A stretch of DNA of 64,000 bases from Piromyces finnis (GCA_002104945.1 MCFH01000021.1:558001-622000), one strand, 5' to 3'; positions 35,033-47,830 are shown, numbered from the stretch's first letter. Notes: generated from the letters alone by a model not told the origin. Numbers and translations: made by a program.

Positions 35033-38000
35033 AATGATTCATTCCTTTAATAATCTATTTTTTTTCTCTCTTTTAATTAAAAAAAATTTTTTTTATTTCT
35101 CTTTTAATACTTAATATTTCGAATTTTACTCTAACTTTTTTACCCTTTAGTTTTTATTATTATTGCTAATTTGATGAACAATTTCTTTTTTTAATTTTTA
35201 TATATTTTTTTATTAAATAAGATCATGAAAAACTTTTAAAAGTATCTTTTTTTATTAAAATAAAATATAAAAAAGACTCTTTAAATTAAAACATACTCTC
35301 TACTATTTATAAATTAAAAATAATTTTTTTTTTCGTTTCATTCATTTATTTACTATGCAGCAATAATAATAATAGATAATAATTTAATATTTTTTTTTTT
35401 CTATTTCTTATAGATGTTGTTTATAGTAATATTATGAACTATTCTTCATCTATAGAAATATAAAGTGTATATAAATAATAGAAAACTTTTCCTATTTTAT
35501 TTAATAAAAAAAGTCATACTTTAAAAGATTTTTTTTTTTTATTTACTCATTTGTGTTTAAACCAATTTTTATTTTTATTTTTTTTTTTTATAACATGTAT
35601 TAAAGTTTAAAAAATTATTTGATAACGTTAAAAAAAAAAAAATAGAATAAATGAAATAATATTCAAAAAATTTCAGTTTTATGTTTAAAAAATTCAATGA
35701 GGATCTTTGAAAAAAAAAAAAAAAAAGATCCAACGTCATTAAAATTATTATTCTATATATTTTATTTTATTTTTTTTTAAAAGAAAAAAGAAATATTATA
35801 AATTATCCGTAATTTAATAATTATTTTATCATTCTACACCTTAAAGAATTAAAATTTTTAAAGTTGTTAGAATTTGTTATTCAACACTTTGACCAATTCA
35901 TTCATAAATAAACAATTTTTTTTTTTTTTTATTTTGAATTTTGAAATATTTCCTTAAAAAAAAAAAAAGTTTATTCAAATTCTATTTGTTTTAATAATAA
36001 ACTTTTTTAGTATTATTATCTAATTGCTAATTAAAAAAAAAAAAAAAAAAAAAAAAATTGTGTTTCATATAATATTTTTTTGCATTACTTGTCTTCCATA
36101 TTATTCCCATATAATGTTTAATTTTTTTTTTTAACAAAGGATTATAACTTATTTTATTTTATAATATAAATATATAAACCTTTTCTATGGTTAAAAAATT
36201 ATCTATTATTATAAAGCTATAATTACTATTTTATTTAATTTTTTTTTTCTTTATATAATATTTAAAAAAAAAAAAAAGTAAAACTAGAAATTAATATTGT
36301 TTTATTAATAATTAAAAATCAAATTAATTGTTTTTTAAATTAATTTATCATATGATAATAAAAATCAAAATCTATTAAAAATTAATAAAAAAAGAAATTA
36401 AATTTTATAAAGCGATAGAAAAAAAGATGAAATTCTTCAATTATAATGAACGCATACTGAATAGTATATGACATTAACTTGAACTCTTTACTGAATATAT
36501 TAATAATATAAAATATATATATTTTAGTATTTCATGTATAAAATATACTTTATATTTCTTTTACATTTTTTTTATTCATAATGAAGAATTTAATAATATT
36601 GATAGTTTGCTTTGTTTTTTTAATAAAGTAGGAATAATATTATAATTAAAATTTCTTTTAATAATTTTTTTTTAATTAATATCATGCCATTTTTTTAAAG
36701 TTAGGATAAAAAAAAAGAAACTTTTTAAAGTTATTATTATTCTTTATATTATACTATTTTTCAAGTTTTAAAATATAATTTCTCTACCTTTTTATGGTAT
36801 TTAAAAAGTGTCACTTTCTATATAAAATCAATTTTTTACATACTATGAGAAATGACTGCTTTGGTGCTTACGAATTAAAAAAAAAAAAAAACTCTTTGGA
36901 AGTTTTTTTTTTCCCATCAAATTAATTTAAAAAATTTAAACAGAAAATAAATTTATTTTTTTTAATAAAGTTTAATTAGAAATTATACAGAAAATTTATG
37001 GTGATAAAACACTGTGAAGAAATAATTTTATCCCACCAAAAAAAATTTAAAATAGTAAAAGCACATGTTTTGTATTGTGATCAAGAAAGTGCTATGATTG
37101 GGAAAGTTTCTTTTTTTATGGTAGAAATAAGCTTTAAACTTTTTCATAAAAGTAAAGTATAGGAAAGAAATTTAATAGGAAAAAAAGGAAACATATCCAA
37201 TGATATGGATAAAAAAAAAAACATTTTATTTATGAACTATATATACATATGAAATAAATAATAAATTTATATTGCGTTTTTCTACATTACATTTTAATAC
37301 ATTTATACCTTTTTTTTAATATGAAATGTAACATTATATGGCATCCAATATTTAAATTTATAAAAGATGCTTATTAGGATGAATTAATGAATTAATATCA
37401 AAAGTATGGAAATGCAATGATAATTACAAACATTTACTCGAATTTTTAAGGTGCATCGATAGGGAAGGAATAAAAATGACTCTATCTAAATTACCAGAAT
37501 ATTTTTTAGTATTCCAATATATGGCAAAGCAAATATCAAAGAAAGGTCTTTTAAAGCATTATCTTTTTTTTTTTTTTTGCATTTTCAGCGAAAATAGTCA
37601 TTGGAGGTTTCTCTATCATCTTATACCTTTATTTTTTCATACTTTAAAAATGTAACACAAAAATTTATATTTTATTTGACTATATATTTCAATATATTTG
37701 AAAATATAAAAAAAGTGGTAGACCTCACTCATATAATATATTATTATATATATTATAGAAATCTTAACCATTTTTTTTATAATTTCAAATTCTATATATA
37801 GAATAGAAACATCTGGATATAATTCATACCCAATCATATAAAAATATAAAACTGTTTTATTGGTATGCTATTTAATATATTAATAGAATTTAAAATGATT
37901 GAAATATATATTACATTTATATTACAGAATATAATTTTTTGAATTATTATCATATAGTAATATATTATTATTGAAATGTCAAATTTTTCTGTTTAAAATT

Positions 38001-39877
38001 TCAAAAATTCCTATGAATAGATTAATACAAAAATGTAATATATAGTTAATATATAGTTAATATATTATTTAAATAATAATTATTAGTATTTAAAATTTCA
38101 GGAACTATTAAAATATTAATTATTAAAGTTCAATATCTTTCACAAATAATATTTTATATATTAGAGCCATATATTATATTTATCATCTATTTTTTTTTTA
38201 TCTTTTAATTATAAATTATAATTTAGTACATACGCCACATTCCAAGGTATGTGTCTAAGTAAAATAAATTAAAATTTTTAATTATAATTAAAAAAATGTG
38301 CCAATTTTTTTTTATTTAAAAGAAAAAAAAATTAATAAAGAATATTATCCCTACTTCTTTTTTTTTCTTTATTGTTAAAGTTTTTTTTGAAAATAAAATA
38401 GTATACCTATGAAGGGTAATGTGATGGTTATAAATTATAATTTTTTTGAAATTTCATCCTATAATATAATATGGAAATATAATGAAAACCTTTATATTAA
38501 AAGGTTTTTTTTCCCTAAATTTTATTTTTATTCTATTTGATCTTTTTTTTTTTTAAATTTAATACTAAATTCTGATTCGTGGAAAATTATACATAAGTTT
38601 ATAATATATTAATTTTTTTTAAAAAATTATAAAATAAATTTAGTATAAACAAATAACAAAAAAAAAAAGTATGCATTATACTAAATTAAGAATATAAAGA
38701 TATTATGATTTTTTACACCCAATACTCTAGATACAACAATTATATAAAACTATAATACATTTAGAGTTTATTCGTAGTAATTAATGTTAAGCTTTTATAA
38801 ATTTTGTTATACTACCTAAATCACCACCACCATCACCACCAATATAAATTGATAATTATTTTTAGGAACACAATAATGTTGAAATGAGGTGATTATTTAG
38901 AAATCGTTGATTTAATAAAAATTTAAATTAAAAATAATTTATTTACCAATATATTTAAATATAAATTAAATTTATTTATATTGATAATATATATAATATA
39001 TAAATAACCTAAAATCTTAGGTTATTATTGAATTAGTTCTAGGTTTTTTAGAAAAAGCAATTCTTTAAAAATTAATGATATGTTAATGTATGGTAATTTC
39101 TAGGTAAAAAATAAAACTTTAAATTGACATACATTAACTTTTTTTTCTCTCTCTCATTCACAGTATTATTGATTTTAATAATTCCTTTTCTTTTTAACTA
39201 ATTTTTATTTCTATATATGATTGACTATCTTTTATATTATAATTTTTATCATATATAAATTTTTAAAAAAGAAAAAAATGGAAATTTAAATATAATAAAT
39301 AGAAAAAGTTTTTTTAATATATAATAGATATATTATTTTAAAGTTTATTATAAATCAAGTAAACATAAAGAATCAATATATTATTAATATATCAAACCAA
39401 TGTAAATTAAATAAACAAATATATTAAATTATAATATATTATTAACTTATAGTTCAATATAAAACAATATACGAAAAATTAAATATTTTTATTTTAATTT
39501 AAATATATTATATATTACTGTTATATATTAACTACTAAATATATTAAATAAATGTTAACAATAAAAAAAAAAAAAACTAATTTTAATTTAAAAATTGTTA
39601 TTATTAAATAATAGATTATTTGTATATATTTAAAAAAAAGGTATATAAATTGAGGTATTTTCTTTTTTTTTTTTTATTTTTTTTAACTTATTATAATTTT
39701 ACTTTATTTTTATTAAAAAGTTATTAGTAAAGTTGTTTAAATAGATCTTATTTTATTATTAAAATTTAAACAAACTTTACTATTAAAGAAAGAAGATTTT
39801 TAAAACTTTAAAAAAAAAAGGAAGTTAATACAGAGAATAAAGTAATTTAAATTTTTTTATATAGATTTTAATTAAAT
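35033..39877. other. Long AT-rich spacer between SKN7 and the MFS gene
   Basis: 4.8 kb rich in A/T tracts and AT palindromes. From about 35212 it recurs reverse-complemented at 55920-60478 and in part directly at 60481-64000. A weak open stretch at 37383-37655 has a more protein-like composition than the surroundings but no start codon near its beginning. A GGT/ACC-type short repeat (ACCACCACCATCACCACC) lies at about 38822-38839. No other gene was recognised. Confidence 0.55.
39725..39782. repeat. 18-bp inverted repeat ~100 bp upstream of the MFS start
   Basis: TAGTAAAGTTGTTTAAAT (39725-39742) and its complement ATTTAAACAAACTTTACTA (39764-39782, one extra A) flank a 21-nt loop containing AGATCT. 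In the inverted copy near 56013-56072 the arms match without the extra A. It could be a promoter or 5'-leader structure or a small foldback element; function unknown. Confidence 0.5.
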
Positions 39878-41695
39878 ATGAATAATAATACTGTGGATCG
39901 TAAAGAATCCCAAGAAACTTTGGGAGAATCAGTAGTCGTCGATATTACTGACAAAACAATTAATGAATTAAAAAACCAAGAATTAGCCCTTAATGAAAAG
40001 GATATTGAAGTAAAAGATTTAAAGGAAGTTGACCAAAAAAAAATAAAGGATGAAAACGATGAAAAATATGTTACCTTTGAAATCACTGGTGGAAAATTAT
40101 ATGCTATTACTTTTGCTTTATGTATTGTATGTCTTTTAGCTAGTTTGGATATGACTGTCGTAGCCACTGCTTTACCAACTATCGCTAGAGAATTTGGTGA
40201 TATTAGTGGTTATACCTGGGTTATTACTTCATATATGCTTTCAAGTACAGCATTCCAACCAATGTACGGTAAATTTGCAGATATTTTTGGACGTAGAGTT
40301 ATGATGATATTTGCTTTAGTTATATTTATTGCAAGTTCCATATTTTGTGGTATCTCCAAAAATATGGATATGTTAATCATCTTCCGTGGTATTCAAGGTA
40401 TTGGTGGTGGTGGTTTAATGTCACTTTGTATGATTATTATTGCTGATATTATTCCAATTCGTAAACGTGGTCAATACATGGGTATTCTTGGTGCTGTATT
40501 CTCTTTCTCAACTGTCATTGGTCCACTTGTTGGTGGTTTATTTACTGATAATATTTCATGGCGTTGGGCTTTCTACATCAATGTTCCATTAGCTGTTATT
40601 GCTTTTATTATTATCTTCTTATATGTCAAAATTCCAACTCCTTCTGATAATCTTCGTAAAAAGTTATTACGTGTCGATTATGCTGGTACCATTGTTTTAA
40701 TTTTAGGTGTAGTTGCATTATTATTAGCTTTAGAATGGGGAGGTGTTGACTATGAATGGTCTTCATGGCAAATTATCCTCTTATTCTGTTTATTTGCTTT
40801 ATTATTAGTTGCTTTCATTACTATCGAAATCAAGTTTGCAAAGGAACCAATTATTCCACCAGCTATCTTTAAGGTTAGAAACATTAATTGTATGATTGTT
40901 GCCTGTACTTTAATTGGTTTTGCTTTTATGGGTGCTTGTACATACCTTCCACTTTACTTCCAAATGGTACGTGGAATGAAGGCAACAACTTCTGGTTTTA
41001 TGATGACTCCAATGTCTATTATTGTCACTGTATTAAATATTTCTAGTGGTATTTATATTGGAAAGCACGGACATGTTAATATTCTTTTTATTATTGGTTT
41101 TATCTTTTCTGCTGCTTCTGGATATGTTTACAGTCTTTTAGGTCTTCATACTTCTACAGTTATTCAATTATTAATTATTGGTTTTGGTGCCTTAGGATCT
41201 GGTTTAACTCGTCAAAACATGATTCTTGTTGCTCAAGATTCAGCTCCAAAAGCTCTTTTAGCTTCTACTACTGCTGTTATCTCCTTCTTCCAAGTTATTG
41301 GTGGTATTGTTGGTATCGCAATTTTCAACACTATATTAAATAATCGTGTTCCAAAAAAATTACATGAACTTGATCCAAAGATTAGTGTAGAATCTGTCAA
41401 TATGAAACTTATTAATTCTTATGGTGAAAATGGTTTAAAAGCTTATAATGATGGTTTACGTACAAACTTCTTAATCATTATCCCATGCTCACTTTTAGCT
41501 TTAGTTTCTGTCATGTTAACAAAGAATGTTAGATTAAACAAGAAACCACAAGAATCAAAGGAATCAGATAATAGTACTGTAATTGATGAAACTTCTAACC
41601 CAGATATGAAGGAAATTGATGATAATACAACTGTTGCTGATGGATCAACTGTAGTTGACATTGGCAATCAAGATGGTGAAGATACAAAACAATGA
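39878..41695 (+). CDS. MFS drug:H+ antiporter, DHA2 (14-TM) type
   Basis: Single-exon ORF of 605 residues for a proton-coupled exporter in a cell membrane. Residues ~1-75 are an acidic/lysine-rich cytosolic tail. From about residue 76 the protein is a series of hydrophobic segments consistent with 14 TM helices. Seen motifs: LDMTVVATALPTIAREFG in TM1, the MFS loop motif GKFADIFGRR after TM2, FRGIQGIGGGGLMS in TM4, motif C GPLVGGLFTDNISWRWAFYINVP in TM5 with the WRWxFxINxP typical of DHA2, and a hydrophilic C-terminal tail with VADGSTVVD repeats. Such transporters export toxic compounds or, in some members, metabolites, siderophores or amino acids; substrate cannot be read from sequence. Start chosen at the first ATG after an A/T-rich leader. 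A second, frameshifted copy lies at 54107-55919 (-) in the inverted arm. Confidence 0.92.
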   Translation: MNNNTVDRKESQETLGESVVVDITDKTINELKNQELALNEKDIEVKDLKEVDQKKIKDENDEKYVTFEITGGKLYAITFALCIVCLLASLDMTVVATALPTIAREFGDISGYTWVITSYMLSSTAFQPMYGKFADIFGRRVMMIFALVIFIASSIFCGISKNMDMLIIFRGIQGIGGGGLMSLCMIIIADIIPIRKRGQYMGILGAVFSFSTVIGPLVGGLFTDNISWRWAFYINVPLAVIAFIIIFLYVKIPTPSDNLRKKLLRVDYAGTIVLILGVVALLLALEWGGVDYEWSSWQIILLFCLFALLLVAFITIEIKFAKEPIIPPAIFKVRNINCMIVACTLIGFAFMGACTYLPLYFQMVRGMKATTSGFMMTPMSIIVTVLNISSGIYIGKHGHVNILFIIGFIFSAASGYVYSLLGLHTSTVIQLLIIGFGALGSGLTRQNMILVAQDSAPKALLASTTAVISFFQVIGGIVGIAIFNTILNNRVPKKLHELDPKISVESVNMKLINSYGENGLKAYNDGLRTNFLIIIPCSLLALVSVMLTKNVRLNKKPQESKESDNSTVIDETSNPDMKEIDDNTTVADGSTVVDIGNQDGEDTKQ

Positions 41696-42210
41696 AGAGG
41701 GATGAAGGGATGATCATTGAAAATAGGTTTAATTCATGGGATATCTGTAGATTTTTATTTAACATTTTAATATTAACATTAAAATACTTTTTTTAATTAT
41801 TTTATTTATTTAATATATTTATATTTTAATTAATTATTTATTATCCATATATTTAAATATTTATTAATATTGAATTAACGATTCTAATCAATTTTTATTT
41901 AATTAATCCGTAATATAATCAAATTTTTATTTTTTTAATAAAACATTTAAGAAAAAAATAAAGCGACAATAATAAAAATATCAAAAAATAAAATATAAAG
42001 TGTATAAATATTTTATTACTTGTTTTTTATAGATTCCTTTTAAAAAATTATCATTATTTTAATTTCATTCATTTATAATTTATTTTATTTAATATATAAA
42101 ATAAAATTATTATTGTAAATATAAAAACATTTTTTTATTGTTTATTAAAAGTAATTGAGAATATAATATTGAATATCTTATTAGAATATTATTTTTTTTT
42201 TTTGTTATAT
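41696..42210. other. Spacer between the MFS gene and LINE sequences
   Basis: About 0.5 kb of AT-rich sequence with the MFS 3' flank and a T tract at about 42190-42203, just before the LINE-derived fragment. No gene recognised. Confidence 0.5.
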
Positions 42211-42316
42211 CAGTAGAGATGATAGTAATAATATTTTAATGCCTTTTGCTATTGGCCAGCAATGGTCAATATTCAAAAGGTTTGAAGCAACATCCAAGAG
42301 CGTCATTATTGAAGAA
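42211..42316 (+). pseudogene. Internally deleted fragment of the LINE 3' coding region
   Basis: Two pieces of the LINE ORF found further downstream are joined here. CAGTAGAGAT...TAGTAATA resembles the sequence at about 47205-47230. From 42239 the text ATGCCTTTTGCTATTGGCC onward matches 47610-47687 with only a few mismatches. The intervening ~380 bp of the ORF are missing. It lies head-to-tail directly before the 5' repeats of the longer element. Confidence 0.7.
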
Positions 42317-42563
42317 CCCTCTTGGGAACGTGCCTTCATTTATTTAATAAATGTAGTTTCTAAAGGGGGTCTACTCATGCTCATGGTACTGAGAGAGTAG
42401 AAAGAATTAAATCCAAGTATTGCGCAATGGATGCTTGGTGCCCTCTTAGGAATGTGCCTTCATTTATTTAATAAATGGAGTTTATCAAGGGGGTCTACTC
42501 ATGCTCATGGTACTGAGAGAGTAGAAAGAATTAAATCCAAGCATTGCGCAATGGATGCTTGGT
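42317..42563 (+). repeat. Two 124-bp tandem repeats with RNA-like stems in the LINE leader
   Basis: Unit 1 starts at 42317 (CCCTCTTGGGAACGTGCC) and unit 2 at 42441 (CCCTCTTAGGAATGTGCC). Each contains CATTTATT-AATAAATG, GGGGGTCTACTCATGCTCATG followed by GTACTGAGAGAGTAG, and the stem CCAAG(T/C)AT ... ATGCTTGG (42413-42438 and 42537-42562). A partial third unit at about 42563-42640 keeps GCTCATGGTACTGAGC. Confidence 0.85.
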
Positions 42564-43213
42564 TAGTCTTTAAGGGAAAATTATTAGGACTAAGCTCATG
42601 GTACTGAGCGATTAAAAAACATTTTATTCATCGAATTTAAGTATTTGATGAATAAGTTGAATGTTTGATACTCAGGTAAGTTTGTATAGTATTTAATTAG
42701 AAGAGTAATACATTTTGTTGCTGTATTTTTTTCTTTTATTCATGTATTCATGTAGTACTACTCTTCTCTTGTAAGAATCTAATGTAGTCAACTTTAGCAT
42801 TTGCATTGTATTTTTATATTCATGTAGCTATTGTTGTATTGTTTCTTGTAAGAGACTGATTCACTCTACATCATGTAAAAATACTATTCACAAGCTTTCT
42901 GGTGTCGACATTCTTGATTCAAATTTTTACAAATTTAAATATTTAATGAAAAGTAAAGTCAAACAATTTTAGTGTCAAAAAGCGAATCGAATTTACTAAC
43001 AACAAACCAAAACTAGAATTTTTAAAGAAAATTTACAACTAGAATTCAAAAAAAAAAAAAAGAAACTTTAAACAAAGCATCGTAACAATTTTTGTACTAT
43101 CCAGTACTTTTAAGAAGAGAGAGAGAGACAGATTTTTTTCCATATACGTTATATTTGTAATTTTTATTAGTATTTATTTTATATTCAATATTTTTTAATT
43201 AGAATTAATTATC

Positions 43214-46200
43214 ATGTCAGTCCTTTATATTAAAGATTAGAATTATATCAGACGTGGTACCCGGTCTTTTGGTATCCCCTTAGATGATATTCGCTCCTTC
43301 TTTATCCGTGGTATTCGATCATGGTCAGTAAATATGCTATGGGAAAAACTCGAGGTTATTCTAGAAGATAAATTTAATTCAGTTATTAGTGTTAAATATT
43401 TTCAGACTTTCAATGATCACTTTTTCTTAGTCAAGGTTCATGGTTCATCAAAAGATTGTATTAAAATCTTACACATGTTAAAGAAGAAACTTTCAGTTAC
43501 CTCAATTTCCTTTTCAGCTCGTAGTAGAAGGAATCACAAATACACTTTTTCCACTCTCAAACGTAAAATTTTAGTTTCTAATAAACATCAACATTCTATT
43601 CAACAATCATTTCAACAATCAGTTCAACAATCTCATCAACAATCCGATCTTCAACAAGATCTTCAACAAGATCTTCAACAAGTTTCCCATCATGAAAATA
43701 TTCCAGATCTACAGCAAACACAATTTCAATCTCAACATTCAACAATTAATTCTAATAGTTCTATCAACTCTGATAACAGTTCAATAGTTGATAGTTCTTC
43801 AGTTTCACAGCCATCTAGTAATAGTTCTACTTATTCCTCTGATGCATCATCCATTAATAACGATGACTTTAATAATAATAATAATAGCAACGATTCTTCC
43901 TCATCCAACAAGCCTGATAACTTTTCTTTTTGTCTTAGTTGGAACACCAATGGGTGGAATCACGAAAAGAGAGATAGTATTAGCTATTTCACAGCTATTT
44001 TCAAACCATTATTTTTATGTTTCCAAGAAACTGGTAATGGTTCTGGATCGAATACAGATTATCCTTGTCGTGTTACTTTGCGAAACTATAGACACTTTTT
44101 CAAGAAAGCTGACGAATCAGTTCCTGGAATGAGAGGTTTATATTTAGGTTTTCACAATTCGTGTCAAGCCTCACTTGAAAACTTCTCTGGAAAGTATATT
44201 ATTTCTATTTATACTTTTAGTCTCTGGAATAGATTCAAATGCTCGATTGGAAATGTTTATATGCCTCATAGTCATCACAACATCTATGTTGATCATGCAA
44301 AGTTAGAAGTTCGCTTGTGGTTACAAACTCATTCATCCCATCCATCGATTCTTGTTGGTGATTTTAATATGTCTAAAGTAAAATTATCCAACTGGTTATC
44401 AACTAATGGATTAGGAGATTGGGAAATTCTTCCGCTTAGAGGGTCTACTATCTCTTGGACTCGAGGTGATCAATCTTCCGACATTGACCATGCTCTTATC
44501 AATTCGAAGATGAAAGATCTTATTCACTCAGGATCATTTATAAATAATTTTTATCCTGTATCAGACCATAAGCCACTTCTTATTAATGGTAAAATTATTC
44601 CTATGGAAGATTTTTCTAATGACTTTAATGTTCCTAAGAAAATTCTGAAATGGAATAGATTAAAATGTATTGAGGAAAAGGAATCTATTCTCAGTCATAA
44701 TAAATTCCAAATACTTTCAGCAAAATTCAACGATCCTAATGTTTCTACAGATGAACTTTCCAAAGAGTTTACTTCAACTGCTTTTTCAATTGCAGACGAG
44801 CTCAGTATTACCTCAGCAAATAATGTTATAAAGTCTTCATTTCATATTTCACAACAAATTTTTAATCTTCAAAAAATCAAAATGAAGTTGTATAAGAGAT
44901 TTAAAAAAGAAAGAATTTATGATATAGATGAATTTATTAAAAGAATTAAAATCTACCGTAAGCTCATTGATTACATCCACAAAAGATGTAATGAATTTAG
45001 GAAACAAGAATATCTTCATTGGATTAAAACAGGATGTGAGTATATGAAGAGTCATAATCCTAAGAAGGCCTGGAAATGGATCAAGAAAACTGCAAAAATT
45101 GGAAAAGATTCTTTCTTTATTGCTCAACCAATTAAAAATAAAAATGGAGAATTAGTTGTTGCTACGGAAGAACAACTAGATGTGTGGCATGATCATTTCG
45201 AAAATCTTGCATCAGATCCAAGTGGTGTAAGTCTTGATTTGGAGCATTGGTATGAAGAACCAACGAATAAACGTTTTTCACTTCCTATGCTTGATGAGTG
45301 GGATATCAACCAAGATATTAGTATTGATGAAGTCAAGTCAGCTATCCTCTCTACTCCAAATTATAAAGCATCAGGTCCGGATGGTATTCCAATTGAATTT
45401 TACAAAGCATTAATTCCATCAAGTAATGATTCTAATAATGCTACAGGTAATAATTCTTCTGGTAATACTACTTCAGATAATGATGCTCATGGTTTAAATT
45501 TTATTCTTAAATTATTTAACCGTATTTGGGATGGAGATTTCCCCAACTCATGGAATGAATCCAGTATTGTTTCTATTCCTAAGAAGGGAGATTTGACAGA
45601 TTGTGATAACTATCGAGGTATATCACTTATCAATAATGGTATTAAGTTGATTCCAAAATTGTCACCACTAGAATCTCAGAATATGGTCTAAAGAATAATT
45701 TCATTAGACCTGAACAATTTGGTTTTCGAAAAAAGGAAGAAAGTATCAGTCTTTTCATTTCAATCCAAGAAATATGCCGTAGACGTCAATTAGATAATAA
45801 AGAGACATATTTGGCCTTTTTAGATCTCAGGAAAGCATACGATTCAGTCCCAATCGGTAATATTCTCCATAAATTAGATTGTTTAGGAATCCGAGGTAAG
45901 AGTTTACAATTTATCAAAAATTTATATTTAACATCTAAGGCTAATGTCAAATTAGATGGACAATTCTCGAAATCTTTTGATGTGAAGAAAGGAGTCCGTC
46001 AAGGTTGCCCACTTTCGCCTATTCTTTTAATCTCTTTATTAATGATATATTTAAAGAGTGTGAAGATCTCGGAGCAGTTTAGGTGACACTCGATGCTGTG
46101 GTGGACTTTTTGCAGATGATATAGTTATTTGTGCTCCAACAAGAGGATGCTTAAAAAAGATGCTTAGAAGAGTTAATGAATGGGCCTTGTATAATGAAAT

Positions 46201-47807
46201 GGAATTTGGTATCCAGAAATGTTCAACGATGGTGATTCGTCCTGAATCAATAGAAAATCAGAACAAGAGAGATCCAACATTTTACTTAGCAGGACAACCC
46301 ATTCCAACTACTGACTGCTACACTTATCTTGGTGTTCCATTTGATAAGAATTTGTCCCTTAAACCAGTAATTAAAGTTCTTAATAACAAGGTTTTGAAAG
46401 GACTTTTCTCAGTCAGTAAATTCTTAAGAAATCCTAATATTCCTATTCCTTTCAAAAAACTAGTACTTAACTCTCAAGTGATTAGCAGAGTTTCATACTT
46501 TGCACCATTACTTGGATCCAACAAAGCTAGGTCTAGGATTGCTCAGAAGCATGTTAACAAAGGAATACGATGGGTTGCCGGAGTTCATAAAGCTGTATCG
46601 TTTATATCTTTATACTCTATCTCAAAAGATTTGAATATTCCTCCATTGTCAGCCAAATGTGCGTTAGCTCAGGTTAGATGTTTTAACAAATGGAAAAACT
46701 CAAATTGTATTATCTCACACCTTGTCAATTACATTCCTAAATTTAGAAAATACACGTGGTGCAAATCAAGTAGGACACTTGATAAAAAACTAAAGAAGCA
46801 TGGAGATGTTAAAGCAGTTAAAAACTTTTATTGGAAAGATCTCAAAGGGAATTCAATCAAAGCGCAATATTATGATGATAATAAATTTATTGAAACTAAA
46901 GATTTTATTAAATTATGTTATGAGTACCCAGAGTTTGCCTATGGCTTCTACTGGCTATTGAAAGCAAGAAGCGGATATAAGTTGGATGCTAGAGTTGCCA
47001 AAGCTGCTAAATTTGTTGATCCAGTTTGTCCTAACTACTGTCCATGTTGCAAGTGTGGAGATCAAAGTATTAAACATTGGTTATTAGATTGTCCAACATT
47101 TAGAGATATCCGTATTAAACATTATGATTCCATAGTCCAGCTATTAAATTTTTTCAGTCAACGTAATTCCAATAGTCCTATCAATAATAATGAAATTGAT
47201 AATGTCAGTAGAGATAGCAATAACAGTAATAGTAATAGTAACAATAATAATAAAATAGTAATATAACAATAGTAATAATAACAATAGTAATAATAGAAAT
47301 AGTAATAATAACAATAGTAATAGAAATAATAATATTAATAATGATAGCAATAGTGAAGATAATAATTCTAATTTAGATAGTAATTTAGTTAATGATAGTA
47401 ATAGTTCTAATAATCCGGTGAATATTAATGTGTATGATTATTCTAGTGTGTGCAGTAAAATATTTAAATTCCTTCTTGGGGGAAGAAGTTTTAACAATAT
47501 TAATTACAATTCAAGGGAATGGAAAGAACTTTGTAAGCGTCAGATTCAATCTGGTACTAATGAAGGAACACCATTCTTGACGGTAACCGCGGAACTTCTA
47601 ACCAAAATCATGCCTTTTGCTATTGGCCAGCAATGGTCAATGTTCAAAAGGTTTGAAGCAACATCCAAGAGCGTCAATGCTGAAGAAACAGTAAGACAGG
47701 CCAGGAGGCCAGCGCAACCAATGGAGATCATAATTTTGTTCCATGACAAAATTTTGATCTTTGGCTCGGTGTCCCATTGGAAGTCAAATACAATTATTAT
47801 ACTTTAG
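43214..47807 (+). pseudogene. LINE polyprotein (endonuclease / reverse transcriptase), frame-disrupted copy
   Basis: The ORF likely starts at ATG 43214. In-frame TAG at 43238-43240 interrupts this copy, where the inverted copy has a lysine codon. A long frame follows, 43334-45691. Seen in order: a ~100-residue N-terminal region with no recognised domain; a Gln/Ser/Asn-rich linker; an endonuclease/exonuclease/phosphatase-type endonuclease (FQETG, VGDFNMSKVKLSNW, SDIDHALIN and the SDHKPLL motif); a basic helical region; RT motifs YRGISLINNGIKLI, FLDLRKAYDSVP, VRQGCPLSPIL and FADD near 46109-46120; and, near 47029-47110, the zf-RVT-like CPCCKCGDQSIKHWLLDC. Poly-Asn/Ser codons and a conserved-looking ~110-residue tail end the ORF. 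Frameshifts occur near 45652, 46027, 46075 and 47250. The inverted copy is intact at several of these, so sequence error is a likely cause. Confidence 0.85.
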
Positions 47808-47830
47808 TATATAGTGGCTTTCTTACTTTA

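Larger units (their letters stand above)
42317..47830 (+). mobile_element. Non-LTR (LINE) retrotransposon, first copy
   Basis: About 5.5 kb. Tandem 124-bp repeats and a ~0.9 kb 5' leader come first. One long ORF region (43214-47807) follows with an APE-type endonuclease, a reverse transcriptase and a C-terminal cysteine/histidine zinc motif. There are no LTRs or integrase. Domain order fits an APE-endonuclease LINE of the kind known in fungi (Tad/I-like); the clade was not resolved. The 3' boundary is soft, because the sequence after the ORF passes into the palindrome centre. Target-site duplications could not be identified. Confidence 0.85.

Noticed and set aside
42361-42400. A hammerhead ribozyme in the LINE leader, suggested by CTGAGAG ... 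GAAA
   Set aside because: The conserved CUGAUGA core and the three-stem arrangement are not present.
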